Assembly (NCBI GenBank): GCA_015488535.1
Contig: WFNP01000047.1
Span: 1-54,820 of the forward strand
From: Nitratifractor sp.
GTDB lineage: Bacteria > Campylobacterota > Campylobacteria > Campylobacterales > Sulfurovaceae
Direction of reading: 5' to 3'
DNA length: 54,820 bases
Below, in pieces: positions 1 to 9,055 of this stretch. Positions within the stretch are counted from its first letter, which is position 1, and every line of letters starts with the position of its first letter. A model generated the notes under the pieces. It saw nothing but the letters and a program-made list of their open reading frames with translations, did no database searches and was not told where the DNA came from. The translations under genes and the position numbers were made by a program.

Positions 1-2
1 AT

Positions 3-311
3 ACTCTTTATGCATTAGGACAAGAATCACAAGAGGATGCTCTAAAGGTTGGTTGTATGGTAGAGGTAACAGATGTGAATGATTTAGATAAGTATATAAA
101 ACAAGCACAAGACTCTAATGCACAAGATGTAGTTTCAGCATTTGAATTTTTGCGAAAAGGGAGCTACAGCCACTACTGGGCATTTGATAAAGCACTCAAA
201 AACTTAGGTGTTACTAATGGTTGTTACTATGAAGGTGATGAACTTTTAACAAATAAAGAGGGAGTTTATCCTAAAGACGAAGAAAAAGGAAAAGGAAAAG
301 GACGCTCTTAA
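3..311 (+). CDS. DUF2202 (ferritin-like) domain protein, 5'-truncated by the window edge
   Basis: Only the C-terminal part, about 102 residues, is present; the frame is open back to base 3, so the gene starts outside the window. The visible text, including the stretch VGCMVEVTDVNDLDKYI and then FLRKGSYSHYWAFDKALK, matches my memory of the DUF2202 family, small alpha-helical proteins with a ferritin-like fold and no firmly established function. The tail is charged and repetitive (KDEEKGKGKGRS). The ATG at 57 is internal to the domain and is unlikely to be the true start. Family call is recognition from sequence; the function is unknown. Confidence 0.7.
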   Translation, partial: TLYALGQESQEDALKVGCMVEVTDVNDLDKYIKQAQDSNAQDVVSAFEFLRKGSYSHYWAFDKALKNLGVTNGCYYEGDELLTNKEGVYPKDEEKGKGKGRS

Positions 312-371
312 AAGTTACTAACACAGAGTTTTGAATGGTCTCCACTTAAACAAGTGAGTAATCAAAGAAAT

Positions 372-480
372 TTGATAGAATATCTATAGTTATCTCTTAT
401 CCGATACTCGCATTAAATAATATAGGAGTAGGAGTGAAATCCAGCATTTTTACTCATCCCAAAGCTCCAGCTTTGGGATG
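372..480. repeat. Interspersed repeat locus: 52-nt module plus 12-bp hairpin
   Basis: Bases 372-423 resemble 49378-49431: both begin TTGATAGA, share TCTCTTATC followed by a GA(T/G)ACTCGC(A/G)TTA segment, and end in AATAT. About 30 bases downstream, 455-480 is a perfect inverted repeat with 12-bp arms (CATCCCAAAGCT, a CC loop, then the complement). No T-run follows it, so it is not an obvious intrinsic terminator. The locus lies between the convergent DUF2202 and restriction-modification genes. Apart from the RAYT relic at 497-646, nothing else is visible between 312 and 662. Confidence 0.55.
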
Positions 481-496
481 CATATTTAAGCTAAAT

Positions 497-646
497 TTAC
501 CGTAATCTTTCAATATCAATCAAACCTTTAATTCCTTTATAATCCCTGGCACTCGAATATCTCCAATGTTCGGCTTTATCAACATATCCACTTTTGATTA
601 GATTTTGATGAATATGTAACAGGTGCCAGGTGATAGTAATAGACTT
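497..646 (-). pseudogene. C-terminal relic of a REP-associated tyrosine transposase (RAYT, IS200-like Y1 fold)
   Basis: Translation of the minus strand from about 646 to the TAA at 499-497 gives an uninterrupted run of 49 codons containing HIHQNLIKSGYVDKAEHWRY and then SSARDYKGIKGLIDIE. This matches the conserved C-terminal part of RAYT/TnpA-REP proteins as I know it (YIHxNPVKxG..., WxYSSAxxY, GLLDI). There is no room for the catalytic HUH and Tyr portion, because the restriction-modification gene ends at 663 immediately upstream. It is therefore a fragment, possibly cut off when that gene arrived. It sits beside a REP-like hairpin at 455-480. The family call is recognition from sequence; the cause of truncation is inference. 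Confidence 0.75.
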
Positions 647-662
647 AAAAGTGGGGAGGGGT

Positions 663-3515
663 CTAATAAGCCCCCTCTACAATATTAATCTCATCGCTAC
701 TCAATCCATAGAGTTTATAAATTAATCTATCAATCTCTTCAATACTCTCATTTACTATATTTTCTAATTTTTCAATCTCCTCTTTTATCTCTATCTTATC
801 GACTGCATTTAGGCTATCGAAGTGTTTTTTATATTTGGCGATTTTTTCTTTGGAGTTTATGATTTTATCTACCAAATCTATAAATGGCTTCTGCTCATCT
901 TCTGAAATTTTTAGGATTGGGAGTTTTTTAAAACTATCTTTTCCTTTACCTCCTCCAAAATTAAAAATTAATTTAAAGTAAAAATCATATAAGTTAGAAT
1001 TAAAAATAGCAATAGCGTATTTTAAATTTAAATTTGTAGATGTTATAAAATATAATTTGTTATTACAATAAAATTTTTTATTATCAAAACAAAAATCTAT
1101 TCCATTACCTATTTCACTATAAAATATTTTATCTTTCTCAAACTCTTTATAATAAGCAATTTGGTCTTGTGTCTCAAACCATTTATTATTTGTTTTTTTT
1201 CTACTCCCTTTTTCACCACTTTGTTCTAATCTCTTACCAAAACTTGCTAAATACTCCTTTATTAGTGGATAATCATCAATATTTATATGCAAAGCTGGAA
1301 ATGTAGTAATTATCCACTTATCAGCAAAATTTATCTCATACTTTTTTATATCCCTACCTCTTAAAAGTGGCTTTATTATCTCTTTGTTTTTACTATCAAG
1401 TTTTATCAGTTCATCTTTTTTGGCTCCATCAATAATAAAAGCTTCATTTAGACCTGTTTTAATTCCATAATTTATATTTATATCCCACTCTTTTAGTGGA
1501 GTGCCTACTTTTTCTATCTTTTTCTTGATAGCCAACTCTTGTGGTGTTACAAATGAAAAGCTATCTTTGCTCAAATCATTTTGAGACATATCAAAGCAGT
1601 TATCAAAATCTTTTAGACAGACTTTGAAAATGTTATTATCTTTATAACCTTTTTCCAAAATGGTAATAGCACTATCTACTGTGGCATCTTCAAATACTTT
1701 TACTCCATTAAAATCAACAATACTTTTAATGGTAGTTTTGCTTAAAATCATCTCTCTTAATTTTTCACCATATTTTGCTCTAAAAAATTTATTTGAACAG
1801 ATATACCCATTTAAGCCACTATCTTTTGAGATATTTTGAGCCAATTCATAAAAATAGACGAATAAATCGGCTGTGCCACTATATACGCTATAAATCTCTT
1901 TTAATTGTGGTTTTAACTCTTTGATACTCTCTTGACGGACATAGGGAGGATTACCAATAACTACATCAAAGCCACCATTGTCCATAATTTGAGGGAATAA
2001 CTCTCTCCAATCACTTAGCAAAGAGTTGGCACATTTGATATTATTTGCCAAGTCTGATAAAGCTCTGTCTCTTTTGGCTGTTTGAAGCCAGAGGCTCAAT
2101 TTACTAATGCCAACACTTGCACTGTTTATATCCACTCCAAATAGATTATTTTCTATAATTTGCTTATCTATATCGTGATGTTCAAAGAGTCCTGCATCTG
2201 CTAACTGCAACTCTTTTTGTATCCATTGATGCTCATTTAAAAGATAGCGAAAAGAGGCATTTAAAAATGCACCGCTTCCACAAGCTGGATCAACTATTTT
2301 TAAATTTTCAAGATACTCTTTGTATTTATTTAGAGCCTCTCTTCTTTTTGCTTTTGCTCTTTTGTTATCTTTTGACTCATCTAAGAGTTTTAATTCATCT
2401 TTTTTGTTTTGACACAATTTTCCAATAGTATTGCTAATTATATATTCTGTTATAAATTTGGGAGTATAAAAGACTCCATCTTTTTTCCTTTTGTCTGCTA
2501 CTTTATGCTCTTGAATTAGTGTCTCTTTGATTTTTTCCAAATCATTGATAGATTGCTCAAATATATGCCCTAAAACTTCTACATCTACATCATCACTAAA
2601 ATCATAAGCTGATAGATGAGACAAATCATCTTTTATAACTTCATCATCTATGATTAGAGTATCCAATATCTCATCAGGCTTGAATAGGTTTCCATTATAT
2701 TTTGGGATAGATATTTTGGGATTTCCTACATCAATGAAGTGAAAATATTTTTTATAATACTCATACAAAGGAGTATCATCTCCCCACTCTTGAGAACTCT
2801 CATACTGTTTTATTACTGTATCAATACTGTTTGGTGGAATAAGTCCTCTATCTTCGGCAAATAGAATAAACATAAATCTATCAAGTAATTTATTGGTAGC
2901 TTCAAATATAAGCTCTTTTGAAAGGTTTGGATTGTTTTTGATGAGATTATTTAAAAGCTTCAATCGAAAATCACTATACTCTTTATATACTTCTTTTGTG
3001 ATTTGCTCTTGGGATTTTGATATTTTTTTAAGTCTTGCTATCTCATTATTTTCTAAAGAGGCTTGATTTAATAGAGCATATAGCGTTTTATAATTTTCTG
3101 CCTCTGTCAAATCAACAGAGTAAGATGTTTCATTACTATCACTATAAATATCTAAGCGTTTAAAGTTTGAGATAATTACATAACGACAGGTTGGCTTTTC
3201 ATTTTTGTATCTGAAAGCTTGAGCGATAATATCTCTGTTTGATATATCTTTATCGCTTGATTTTAGCTCAATTATTGCTATTGGATTGCCATCTTTATCA
3301 TATATTACCCCATCAGCCTTTTTTCTATCGGTATCATTTTTTACCTCTCGGCTGTAATTTGTCCAATTTAACATCTTGGCTAAGAGTGCTATAAACTCTG
3401 CACCATTTGCATCTTCGGCTATAAATTTATCTTTGGTCACAAAATTGTATAGAGATTGATAATCAGGCAAAGAGAATGATTTGACAAAATTTTTTAGTAG
3501 TGATTTTTGAAACAT
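663..3515 (-). CDS. Single-chain restriction-modification enzyme (type IIG-like; Eco57I/TaqI-C-type N6-adenine methyltransferase)
   Basis: The 950-residue protein looks like a fusion of nuclease, adenine methyltransferase and target recognition. The N-terminal domain has a PD-(D/E)xK-type pattern, D68 in KKADGV followed by E83-L84-K85 in IIELKSS. A helical linker precedes methyltransferase motif X (FYTPKFITEYI, about 349-359), motif I DPACGSGAF (409-417) and motif IV NPPY (522-525). The remainder (NINYGIKTGLNEAF, LLRGRDIKKY, PILKIS) resembles TaqI-type specificity domains. A Shine-Dalgarno AAAAGGA precedes the ATG. No separate specificity, methylase or nuclease gene lies nearby, consistent with a self-contained system. 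Position next to a transposase relic and a repeat suggests an accessory, transferable gene. The target sequence cannot be read from this. Confidence 0.85.
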   Translation of the reverse strand: MFQKSLLKNFVKSFSLPDYQSLYNFVTKDKFIAEDANGAEFIALLAKMLNWTNYSREVKNDTDRKKADGVIYDKDGNPIAIIELKSSDKDISNRDIIAQAFRYKNEKPTCRYVIISNFKRLDIYSDSNETSYSVDLTEAENYKTLYALLNQASLENNEIARLKKISKSQEQITKEVYKEYSDFRLKLLNNLIKNNPNLSKELIFEATNKLLDRFMFILFAEDRGLIPPNSIDTVIKQYESSQEWGDDTPLYEYYKKYFHFIDVGNPKISIPKYNGNLFKPDEILDTLIIDDEVIKDDLSHLSAYDFSDDVDVEVLGHIFEQSINDLEKIKETLIQEHKVADKRKKDGVFYTPKFITEYIISNTIGKLCQNKKDELKLLDESKDNKRAKAKRREALNKYKEYLENLKIVDPACGSGAFLNASFRYLLNEHQWIQKELQLADAGLFEHHDIDKQIIENNLFGVDINSASVGISKLSLWLQTAKRDRALSDLANNIKCANSLLSDWRELFPQIMDNGGFDVVIGNPPYVRQESIKELKPQLKEIYSVYSGTADLFVYFYELAQNISKDSGLNGYICSNKFFRAKYGEKLREMILSKTTIKSIVDFNGVKVFEDATVDSAITILEKGYKDNNIFKVCLKDFDNCFDMSQNDLSKDSFSFVTPQELAIKKKIEKVGTPLKEWDININYGIKTGLNEAFIIDGAKKDELIKLDSKNKEIIKPLLRGRDIKKYEINFADKWIITTFPALHINIDDYPLIKEYLASFGKRLEQSGEKGSRKKTNNKWFETQDQIAYYKEFEKDKIFYSEIGNGIDFCFDNKKFYCNNKLYFITSTNLNLKYAIAIFNSNLYDFYFKLIFNFGGGKGKDSFKKLPILKISEDEQKPFIDLVDKIINSKEKIAKYKKHFDSLNAVDKIEIKEEIEKLENIVNESIEEIDRLIYKLYGLSSDEINIVEGAY

Positions 3516-3547
3516 ATATTATTCCTTTTAAAATAAAATTAGTGAGC

Positions 3548-5911
3548 CTAAACTATTATCTCTCTTTGTCCCTTGCTGTTTGGAGAAGATAATACACCCA
3601 TCTTTTCTAACTGGTCTATGATATTGGCAGAGCGGTTATAACCGATTTGGAGCTTTCTTTGTAGATAAGATATTGAAGTCTTTCTGTCTGTAAGCACTAC
3701 CTCTTTGGCTTTTTCATACAGAGGATCCAAATCAGTGCCACTGACAAGCTCTTCGCCTCCACTACCTCCTTCACTACTTTCTAAAAAGCTGGTATCATAT
3801 TCCGGCTCTCTTTGGGCTTTTAGAAACTCTACTATCTTATCTATCTCCTCTTCGGTATTCCATGGTGCATGTATTCTGACAATTCCTGACATAGCAGGAG
3901 GTGTAAAGAGAGCATCTCCTCTACCTAACAGACTCTCTGCTCCCATCTGATCCAAAATTACTTTTGAATCAACCCTCTGCCCTACTCTGTAACTCAACCT
4001 CGAAGGCAAATTGGCTTTGATAAGACCTGTAACTACATCTACACTCGGTCTTTGGGTGGCAATAATGAGATGGATACCCGCAGCTCTTGCCATCTGTGCA
4101 AGTCTGGCTATGGAATACTCCACATCTTTGCCACCTGTCATCATCAAATCGGCAAGTTCATCTATTATTACTACAATATACGGTAACTCTTTGCCTCCCT
4201 CTTTTTTCATTTTGGCATTATAGTTGTCTATATTTTTGACTTTGTTTTCAGACATTAGTCTATATCTTCGCTCCATCTCACCTACTGTATTGGCAAGTGC
4301 GGCTATAGCCTTTTTTGGCTCGGTAATGACAGGTGTGAGTAGATGAGGGATATCATCATAAATTGAAAACTCCAGCATCTTGGGGTCTATCATAATCAGC
4401 TTCAATGAATCGGGGTCATTTCTGTATAGCAAAGATAGTATCATTGCATTTATTCCTACTGATTTACCACTTCCTGTGGTTCCTGCTATGAGTAGATGTG
4501 GCAGTTTTTTCAAATCAGTGATAAATGGATTGCCTACTATATCTTTGCCCAGTGCTACAGTCAGAGGAGATTTTGAGCGTTTAAACAAATCACTGTCTAA
4601 AATTTCTCTCAGATATATAGTATCAAACTCATCATTGGGTATCTCTATACCTACCACATCTTTACCCGGAATTGGTGCCTGGATTCTGATAGTCTCAGCC
4701 TTGAGTGCCATTGCCAAATCATCTTGGAGTCCTAATATTTTGGATACTTTTACATTAGGGGCAGGTTTAAACTCAAATGTAGTAACCAACGGTCCGCTAT
4801 ATGTGCGAATTACATCTCCTTCTATTTTGAATTTTCCCAATTTATCAAGAAGTTCACCTATTTTTCTATCAATCTCATCTTCATTAATTCTGTATTTGTT
4901 TCTGGGGGCTTTGCTCAAAAAGTCCAATTTTGGCAGTTTGAAATTTTTGGGCTTGTCTCTTTTGCCTTTTTCTATATTTTGTAACAGTTTTGTATTCTCT
5001 TCCAACTCATCTACTATCTCTACTTTTTTTGTACTCTTTTTTTTGCCCTTGGCAACTGTTGGCTTTTTGCTTCTTTCATTTTCGATAATTTGTGTTTTTT
5101 GCTCTCTAAAAGAGTCTAGTTCTACTTTTATATCTTTATCAAAATCAAACTCTTCAATATCATTTTCAGTTTCTGCTTCAGATGAGTGGAGCATATCATC
5201 TACTCTGTCTGTATCTTTGTTTAGAGCATCAATATATTCTCTTTTTCTTTTTGCCGTATTCAAATCCAAAGGGTCAAGCTTCATATCCAAAATCTCTTCT
5301 ATCTCTCTTTTTTTGGATGGTCTTATAATATAATCTATCATCATTTTTATATCTGTAAAGAGTTTGACAAATTTTGATTCAGCTTTGTTGTCACTTTTAT
5401 TGGATTTGAAATTGTCTATTTTGCTCTCTAAAAACTCTGCTGTAAAATAATATAAATTTTTAACTTTTTCCAAAAGATAGTCAAAAAATGCCCCAAAGTC
5501 AGGCAACTCTTCAAAAATCAATATAATTGATATTGTAAATATCATTACAAAAAATAGCCACAATCCGGCTTTGCCTATAAAAGGTGCCATTGTATTGTAT
5601 ATGCGGATACCTATTTGACCTCCGTCTATGCCCATTAGCAATACCTGCAATATGATGAGAGATATAAACAGAAGTATCCAGCCCACATACCCTTCGAGTC
5701 TCTTGAGCATATATGGCTTTTTAAAAAACATATAAAGCGGTATCATCAATAAAACAAAATCAACATAAGCCAAATAACCAAACATCTTGATATTGCTACT
5801 GCCTATGATACTGCCTATATCTCCTACAAGCTCTGTATTGTGAAAAAGTGTGGAAAACTCTCCATATATCAGAAATATACCTATAATCAAAAACAGTAAA
5901 CTACCCAACAA
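3548..5911 (-). CDS. ftsK: DNA translocase FtsK
   Basis: Hexameric septal motor that pumps chromosome ends and promotes dimer resolution at division. The N-terminus has about four membrane segments (such as LLFLIIGIFLIYG and LLMIPLYMFF), followed by a charged Lys/Glu-rich linker. The motor carries Walker A GTTGSGKS near residue 485 and Walker B VVIIDELADLM near 590. The C-terminal gamma domain (SISYLQRKLQIGYNRSANII) is the winged helix that reads KOPS-like sites. The open frame extends to a TTG at 5941, but GGAG at 5920-5917 stands 5 and 8 nt before two consecutive TTG codons at 5911 and 5908, so I place the start there. Length is normal for the shorter Campylobacterota FtsK. It is divergent from coaD. 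Confidence 0.93.
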   Translation of the reverse strand: MLGSLLFLIIGIFLIYGEFSTLFHNTELVGDIGSIIGSSNIKMFGYLAYVDFVLLMIPLYMFFKKPYMLKRLEGYVGWILLFISLIILQVLLMGIDGGQIGIRIYNTMAPFIGKAGLWLFFVMIFTISIILIFEELPDFGAFFDYLLEKVKNLYYFTAEFLESKIDNFKSNKSDNKAESKFVKLFTDIKMMIDYIIRPSKKREIEEILDMKLDPLDLNTAKRKREYIDALNKDTDRVDDMLHSSEAETENDIEEFDFDKDIKVELDSFREQKTQIIENERSKKPTVAKGKKKSTKKVEIVDELEENTKLLQNIEKGKRDKPKNFKLPKLDFLSKAPRNKYRINEDEIDRKIGELLDKLGKFKIEGDVIRTYSGPLVTTFEFKPAPNVKVSKILGLQDDLAMALKAETIRIQAPIPGKDVVGIEIPNDEFDTIYLREILDSDLFKRSKSPLTVALGKDIVGNPFITDLKKLPHLLIAGTTGSGKSVGINAMILSLLYRNDPDSLKLIMIDPKMLEFSIYDDIPHLLTPVITEPKKAIAALANTVGEMERRYRLMSENKVKNIDNYNAKMKKEGGKELPYIVVIIDELADLMMTGGKDVEYSIARLAQMARAAGIHLIIATQRPSVDVVTGLIKANLPSRLSYRVGQRVDSKVILDQMGAESLLGRGDALFTPPAMSGIVRIHAPWNTEEEIDKIVEFLKAQREPEYDTSFLESSEGGSGGEELVSGTDLDPLYEKAKEVVLTDRKTSISYLQRKLQIGYNRSANIIDQLEKMGVLSSPNSKGQREIIV

Positions 5912-6059
5912 TATATCTCCTTGACAAAATAGAGTATTCAATATTTTTATACATTAAATAAATATAATAGCTTTAATTATAACACATAGAGAAATATCCA
6001 ACCGAATTTATGGCTATTTGTTATAGAATACGGCAAAAATTGTATGATTAGGATATAGA

Positions 6060-6539
6060 GTGAAAAAAAGAGCCATTTATCCGGGAACATTTGACCCTGT
6101 AACAGTAGGTCATCTTGATATCATCAAAAGAGCGTGTAAAATTTTTGATGAAGTCATTGTAGCAGTAGCTGAATCCAACAGCAAAAAGCCTATGTTTTCT
6201 CATCAAGACAGAATAGTTTTTGTAGAATTGGCTACAAAAGAGTGGGAAAAAGTCAAAGTAACAGGTTTTGATGATTTGCTTGTAAATTTGTCTGAGAGAC
6301 TTCAAGCCAATACCATCATCAGAGGACTAAGAGCAATCAGTGATTTTGAATATGAGTTACAGATGGGATATGCCAACTCTTCACTCAAAAAAGATCTTGA
6401 GACAATATATCTGATGCCAAGTCTCGAACATGCGTTTGTAAGCTCTTCTGTAGTGAGAACAATACTTCAATTTGGTGGCAGAGTAGATCATCTGCTTCAT
6501 CCAAATGTGCATCAAATGATTATAAAAAGAGAGAATTAA
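6060..6539 (+). CDS. coaD: Pantetheine-phosphate adenylyltransferase
   Basis: Catalyses ATP + 4'-phosphopantetheine to dephospho-CoA + PPi, the penultimate step of CoA synthesis, in the cytoplasm. The 159 residues match the family length. Nucleotidyltransferase motifs are visible: YPGTFDPVTVGH with the T-x-G-H signature at 15-18, RGLR at 88-91, and VSSSVVR (127-133), the counterpart of ISSTxxR. The start is GTG, preceded by AGGATA. It is followed one base later by tmk, so coaD-tmk-hisS reads as one operon; coaD-tmk adjacency is also what I recall in H. pylori. Confidence 0.96.
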   Translation: MKKRAIYPGTFDPVTVGHLDIIKRACKIFDEVIVAVAESNSKKPMFSHQDRIVFVELATKEWEKVKVTGFDDLLVNLSERLQANTIIRGLRAISDFEYELQMGYANSSLKKDLETIYLMPSLEHAFVSSSVVRTILQFGGRVDHLLHPNVHQMIIKREN

Positions 6540-6540
6540 A

Positions 6541-7146
6541 ATGTATATACTCTTTGAGGGTATCGATACAAGCGGAAAAACGACCCAGCTTCAACTGCTA
6601 AAAAAGGCTATGCCAGATATTATCACCACAAGAGAACCCGGAGGCACGGTATTTGGTGAAAAAATCAGAGAAATTCTTCTAAATGAAGGTCTCTCATCAG
6701 ACAGAGCAGAGATTTTACTCTTTTTGTCTGACAGAGCAGAACACTATGCAGAAGTTGTAATGCCAATCAGAGATATGCAGACAGTAGTATCAGACAGAGG
6801 ATATATATCAGGTATAGCCTATGCCATGGCTCTTGGTGAAAACAATATAGACATACTGCTTCAGATGAACAGATTTGCAATGGATGACAGACTGCCTGAT
6901 GCGGTTATACTCTTTAGTATTGATGAAGAGAGTTACAGAAAAAGAATATCACAAAAGAGCAGTGACCTTATAGAAGCAAGAGGTATAGAGTATATGATGA
7001 GAGTCCAAAAATATATGATAGAGACTGCCAAAAAATCAAATATAGAACTGCTTGAGATAGATGCCACTGATTCGATAGAGAATATACATAAAAAAGTGGT
7101 AAATTATATTAAAAATTTGGATAATAAATTTAAAAAGGATTTATAA
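6541..7146 (+). CDS. tmk: Thymidylate kinase
   Basis: Phosphorylates dTMP to dTDP with ATP for DNA synthesis. The P-loop is FEGIDTSGKTTQ (G7 to T15). TREPGGT (about 31-37) is the dTMP-binding DR/EP segment, and SDRGYISGIAYAMALG carries the DR motif. The LID region around ISQKSSDLIEARG is Arg-poor at the P-loop but has Arg/Lys nearby, which I read as a type II-like arrangement. At 201 residues it has normal length. It follows coaD by 1 nt and its stop codon is immediately followed by the hisS ATG, so the three are probably translated from one message. Confidence 0.96.
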   Translation: MYILFEGIDTSGKTTQLQLLKKAMPDIITTREPGGTVFGEKIREILLNEGLSSDRAEILLFLSDRAEHYAEVVMPIRDMQTVVSDRGYISGIAYAMALGENNIDILLQMNRFAMDDRLPDAVILFSIDEESYRKRISQKSSDLIEARGIEYMMRVQKYMIETAKKSNIELLEIDATDSIENIHKKVVNYIKNLDNKFKKDL

Positions 7147-8373
7147 ATGATAAACGCACTCAGAGGAATGAAAGATCTGATTTTTGAAGATGCCCTAAAG
7201 TATAGATATATCACGGATACAGCTTCTTCTATAGCCCAAAGATACGGATTTGAGTTTATTGAGACTCCTATACTTGAAGAGACTACTCTGTTTAAACGCT
7301 CTGTGGGAGAGAGCAGTGATATAGTAGGCAAAGAGATGTATCGCTTTACAGACAAGGGTGGTAATGATGTATGTATGCGTCCTGAAGGCACAGCAGGAGT
7401 CGTTAGAGCTTTTATTCAAGCCAAACTTGACAGACAGCAAGGCTTTAAAGGAAAGTTTTTCTACTTTGGACCTATGTACAGGTATGAAAGACCACAAAAA
7501 GGAAGGCTCAGACAATTTCACCAGTTTGGAGTCGAAAGTTTTGGAGAGAGCAAAGTAGAAGAGGATTTTACTCTCATTCAGATGCTTAGTGATATATTTG
7601 ATACTTTGGGTATTGAGTATGAAGTGCTAATCAACTCTTTGGGCTGTCCAAAATGTATGCCTCCATACAGAGATAATCTATTGGGATATATTAAAGACAG
7701 AGCCGATAAGTTATGCGAAGATTGCAACAGAAGAATGGATACAAATCCAATCAGAGTGCTAGATTGCAAAAATGAGAAGTGCCAAGAAGAGCTAAAAGAT
7801 GCTCCAAGAATTACACATTCACTCTGCGAAGATTGCAACAGAGATTTTGACAGACTAAAAGAGCTGTTGGATAAATCAGGTATTTCATACAAAGTAGATT
7901 CCAATCTTGTAAGAGGCTTGGATTACTATACCAAGACGGCTTTTGAGTTCGTCAGCCAAAATATAGGTGCCCAAAGCTCCATAGCAGGAGGCGGTAGATA
8001 TGACAGACTTGTGGAGTTTTTAGATGGCAAACCGACACCGGGTGTAGGATTTGCTATAGGTATAGAAAGAATTATGGAGCTTGTAGAGCTACCACAACAG
8101 GAGAGAAGAGGTATCTATATGGGAGCTATGATTGATGAAGCAGTAGATACAATTATAGATATTGCCCACAAAAAGAGACAAACTGACAAAGTATCAGTAG
8201 AATACACTACCAAATCTCTAAAAGCCCATCTAAAAGGTGCAGATAGAGCAAATGCCAGATATGCGGTAATTATCGGTGAAGATGAGTATAAAAACGACTC
8301 AGTAATGGTAAGAGATTTGCAACAAAGAAGTGACAAAACAGTATCTATAGATGAGTTTGTTAAAATGTCTTAA
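7147..8373 (+). CDS. hisS: Histidine--tRNA ligase
   Basis: Class II aminoacyl-tRNA synthetase that charges tRNA-His. Motif 2 is seen as FGPMYRYERPQKGRLRQFHQ, the His-specific segments as RGLDYYTKTAFE and the glycine-rich AGGGRYDRLVE, and motif 3 as PGVGFAIGIERIM. A cysteine-rich insertion (CPKC, CEDC, CKNEKC, CEDC) is typical of the HisRS insertion region. The C-terminal anticodon-binding domain is present. The 408 residues are close to the family norm. The start follows the tmk stop without a gap. Confidence 0.96.
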   Translation: MINALRGMKDLIFEDALKYRYITDTASSIAQRYGFEFIETPILEETTLFKRSVGESSDIVGKEMYRFTDKGGNDVCMRPEGTAGVVRAFIQAKLDRQQGFKGKFFYFGPMYRYERPQKGRLRQFHQFGVESFGESKVEEDFTLIQMLSDIFDTLGIEYEVLINSLGCPKCMPPYRDNLLGYIKDRADKLCEDCNRRMDTNPIRVLDCKNEKCQEELKDAPRITHSLCEDCNRDFDRLKELLDKSGISYKVDSNLVRGLDYYTKTAFEFVSQNIGAQSSIAGGGRYDRLVEFLDGKPTPGVGFAIGIERIMELVELPQQERRGIYMGAMIDEAVDTIIDIAHKKRQTDKVSVEYTTKSLKAHLKGADRANARYAVIIGEDEYKNDSVMVRDLQQRSDKTVSIDEFVKMS

Positions 8374-8396
8374 AAAATTTGAGGGGGTATTACCCC

Positions 8397-8963
8397 TTAA
8401 TTGGCACTCTCTGATATCTTGCAGTGTGATTTTGGTGTCTCCCAAAACTCTACCGACTCGACTTTTATATTCATTTTACTCATTCTTCTTTTGACTACTT
8501 CAAATATCCAAGCTGTAAGATTTTCGCTTGTAGGGACAAAATCCACTATTACCATACCTTCATATTTTTCAATCAGTGCTTCGGGGGCTTTGTTTGATAA
8601 AAATGACAAATCCGGTATCCAGTATCCCAAAGAGTCATAAATCATCTTGGATTCATCCATTTCACCTCTGTTATTAGTGTAATGGCTCATAATATCGAAA
8701 AAAAGTGGGTCATCTCTATCTATAATAAATTTGTGGTCCAATACAGCATCCAACCAGACTTTGAACCAGTTTAAATGCTTGAAGTCTGTTACCATTCCAT
8801 TTTCAAGACTATCAGAAGAGAGAAATATTTTTATCTTTCCCTGATGTCCGTGAAGATGTCTACATGCCAAACAGGAGTCCAAACTATACTCAATATCCAA
8901 ATTTTGCGACCATACCCTATGCCCATAACAAAAATCAAAAGATTTATCTATAATCCACTTCAA
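8397..8963 (-). CDS. queD: 6-carboxy-5,6,7,8-tetrahydropterin synthase family (QueD-like)
   Basis: Converts dihydroneopterin triphosphate to 6-carboxytetrahydropterin in queuosine/7-deazapurine synthesis. H15 in FCYGH plus CxxxHGH (C34, H38, H40) give the zinc ligands and catalytic Cys. The catalytic His lies in LDHKFIID, and PTSENLTAW carries the conserved Glu of the PTxEN motif. The frame is open to 9005, but a strong GGGAGG lies upstream of a TTG at 8963 that begins the conserved KWIIDKSFDF, so I use that start (188 residues). It is slightly longer than E. coli QueD (about 120), with an insertion in the middle (DIMSHYTNNRGEMDE). It converges on hisS; other queuosine genes are not in the window. 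Confidence 0.85.
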   Translation of the reverse strand: MKWIIDKSFDFCYGHRVWSQNLDIEYSLDSCLACRHLHGHQGKIKIFLSSDSLENGMVTDFKHLNWFKVWLDAVLDHKFIIDRDDPLFFDIMSHYTNNRGEMDESKMIYDSLGYWIPDLSFLSNKAPEALIEKYEGMVIVDFVPTSENLTAWIFEVVKRRMSKMNIKVESVEFWETPKSHCKISESAN

Positions 8964-9055
8964 TATATTATTTTCCTCCCCACAGATATATCTGTGATTA
9001 TACAATGTTTTAATATAACGATATACTCTGTCATTTTTTGGCTAAAATAACATCT

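Noticed and set aside
4380-5333. A 317-codon open frame on the plus strand inside ftsK
   Set aside because: Antisense to a well-supported ftsK; Ser/Leu-rich shadow with no recognisable motif and no ribosome site.
6048-6305. Minus-strand open frame over coaD
   Set aside because: Antisense to coaD and without motifs or a ribosome site.
8382-8397. AGGGG-GTATTA-CCCCT hairpin between hisS and queD
   Set aside because: Only a 5-bp stem, no T-run; noted as a weak possible terminator but not listed.
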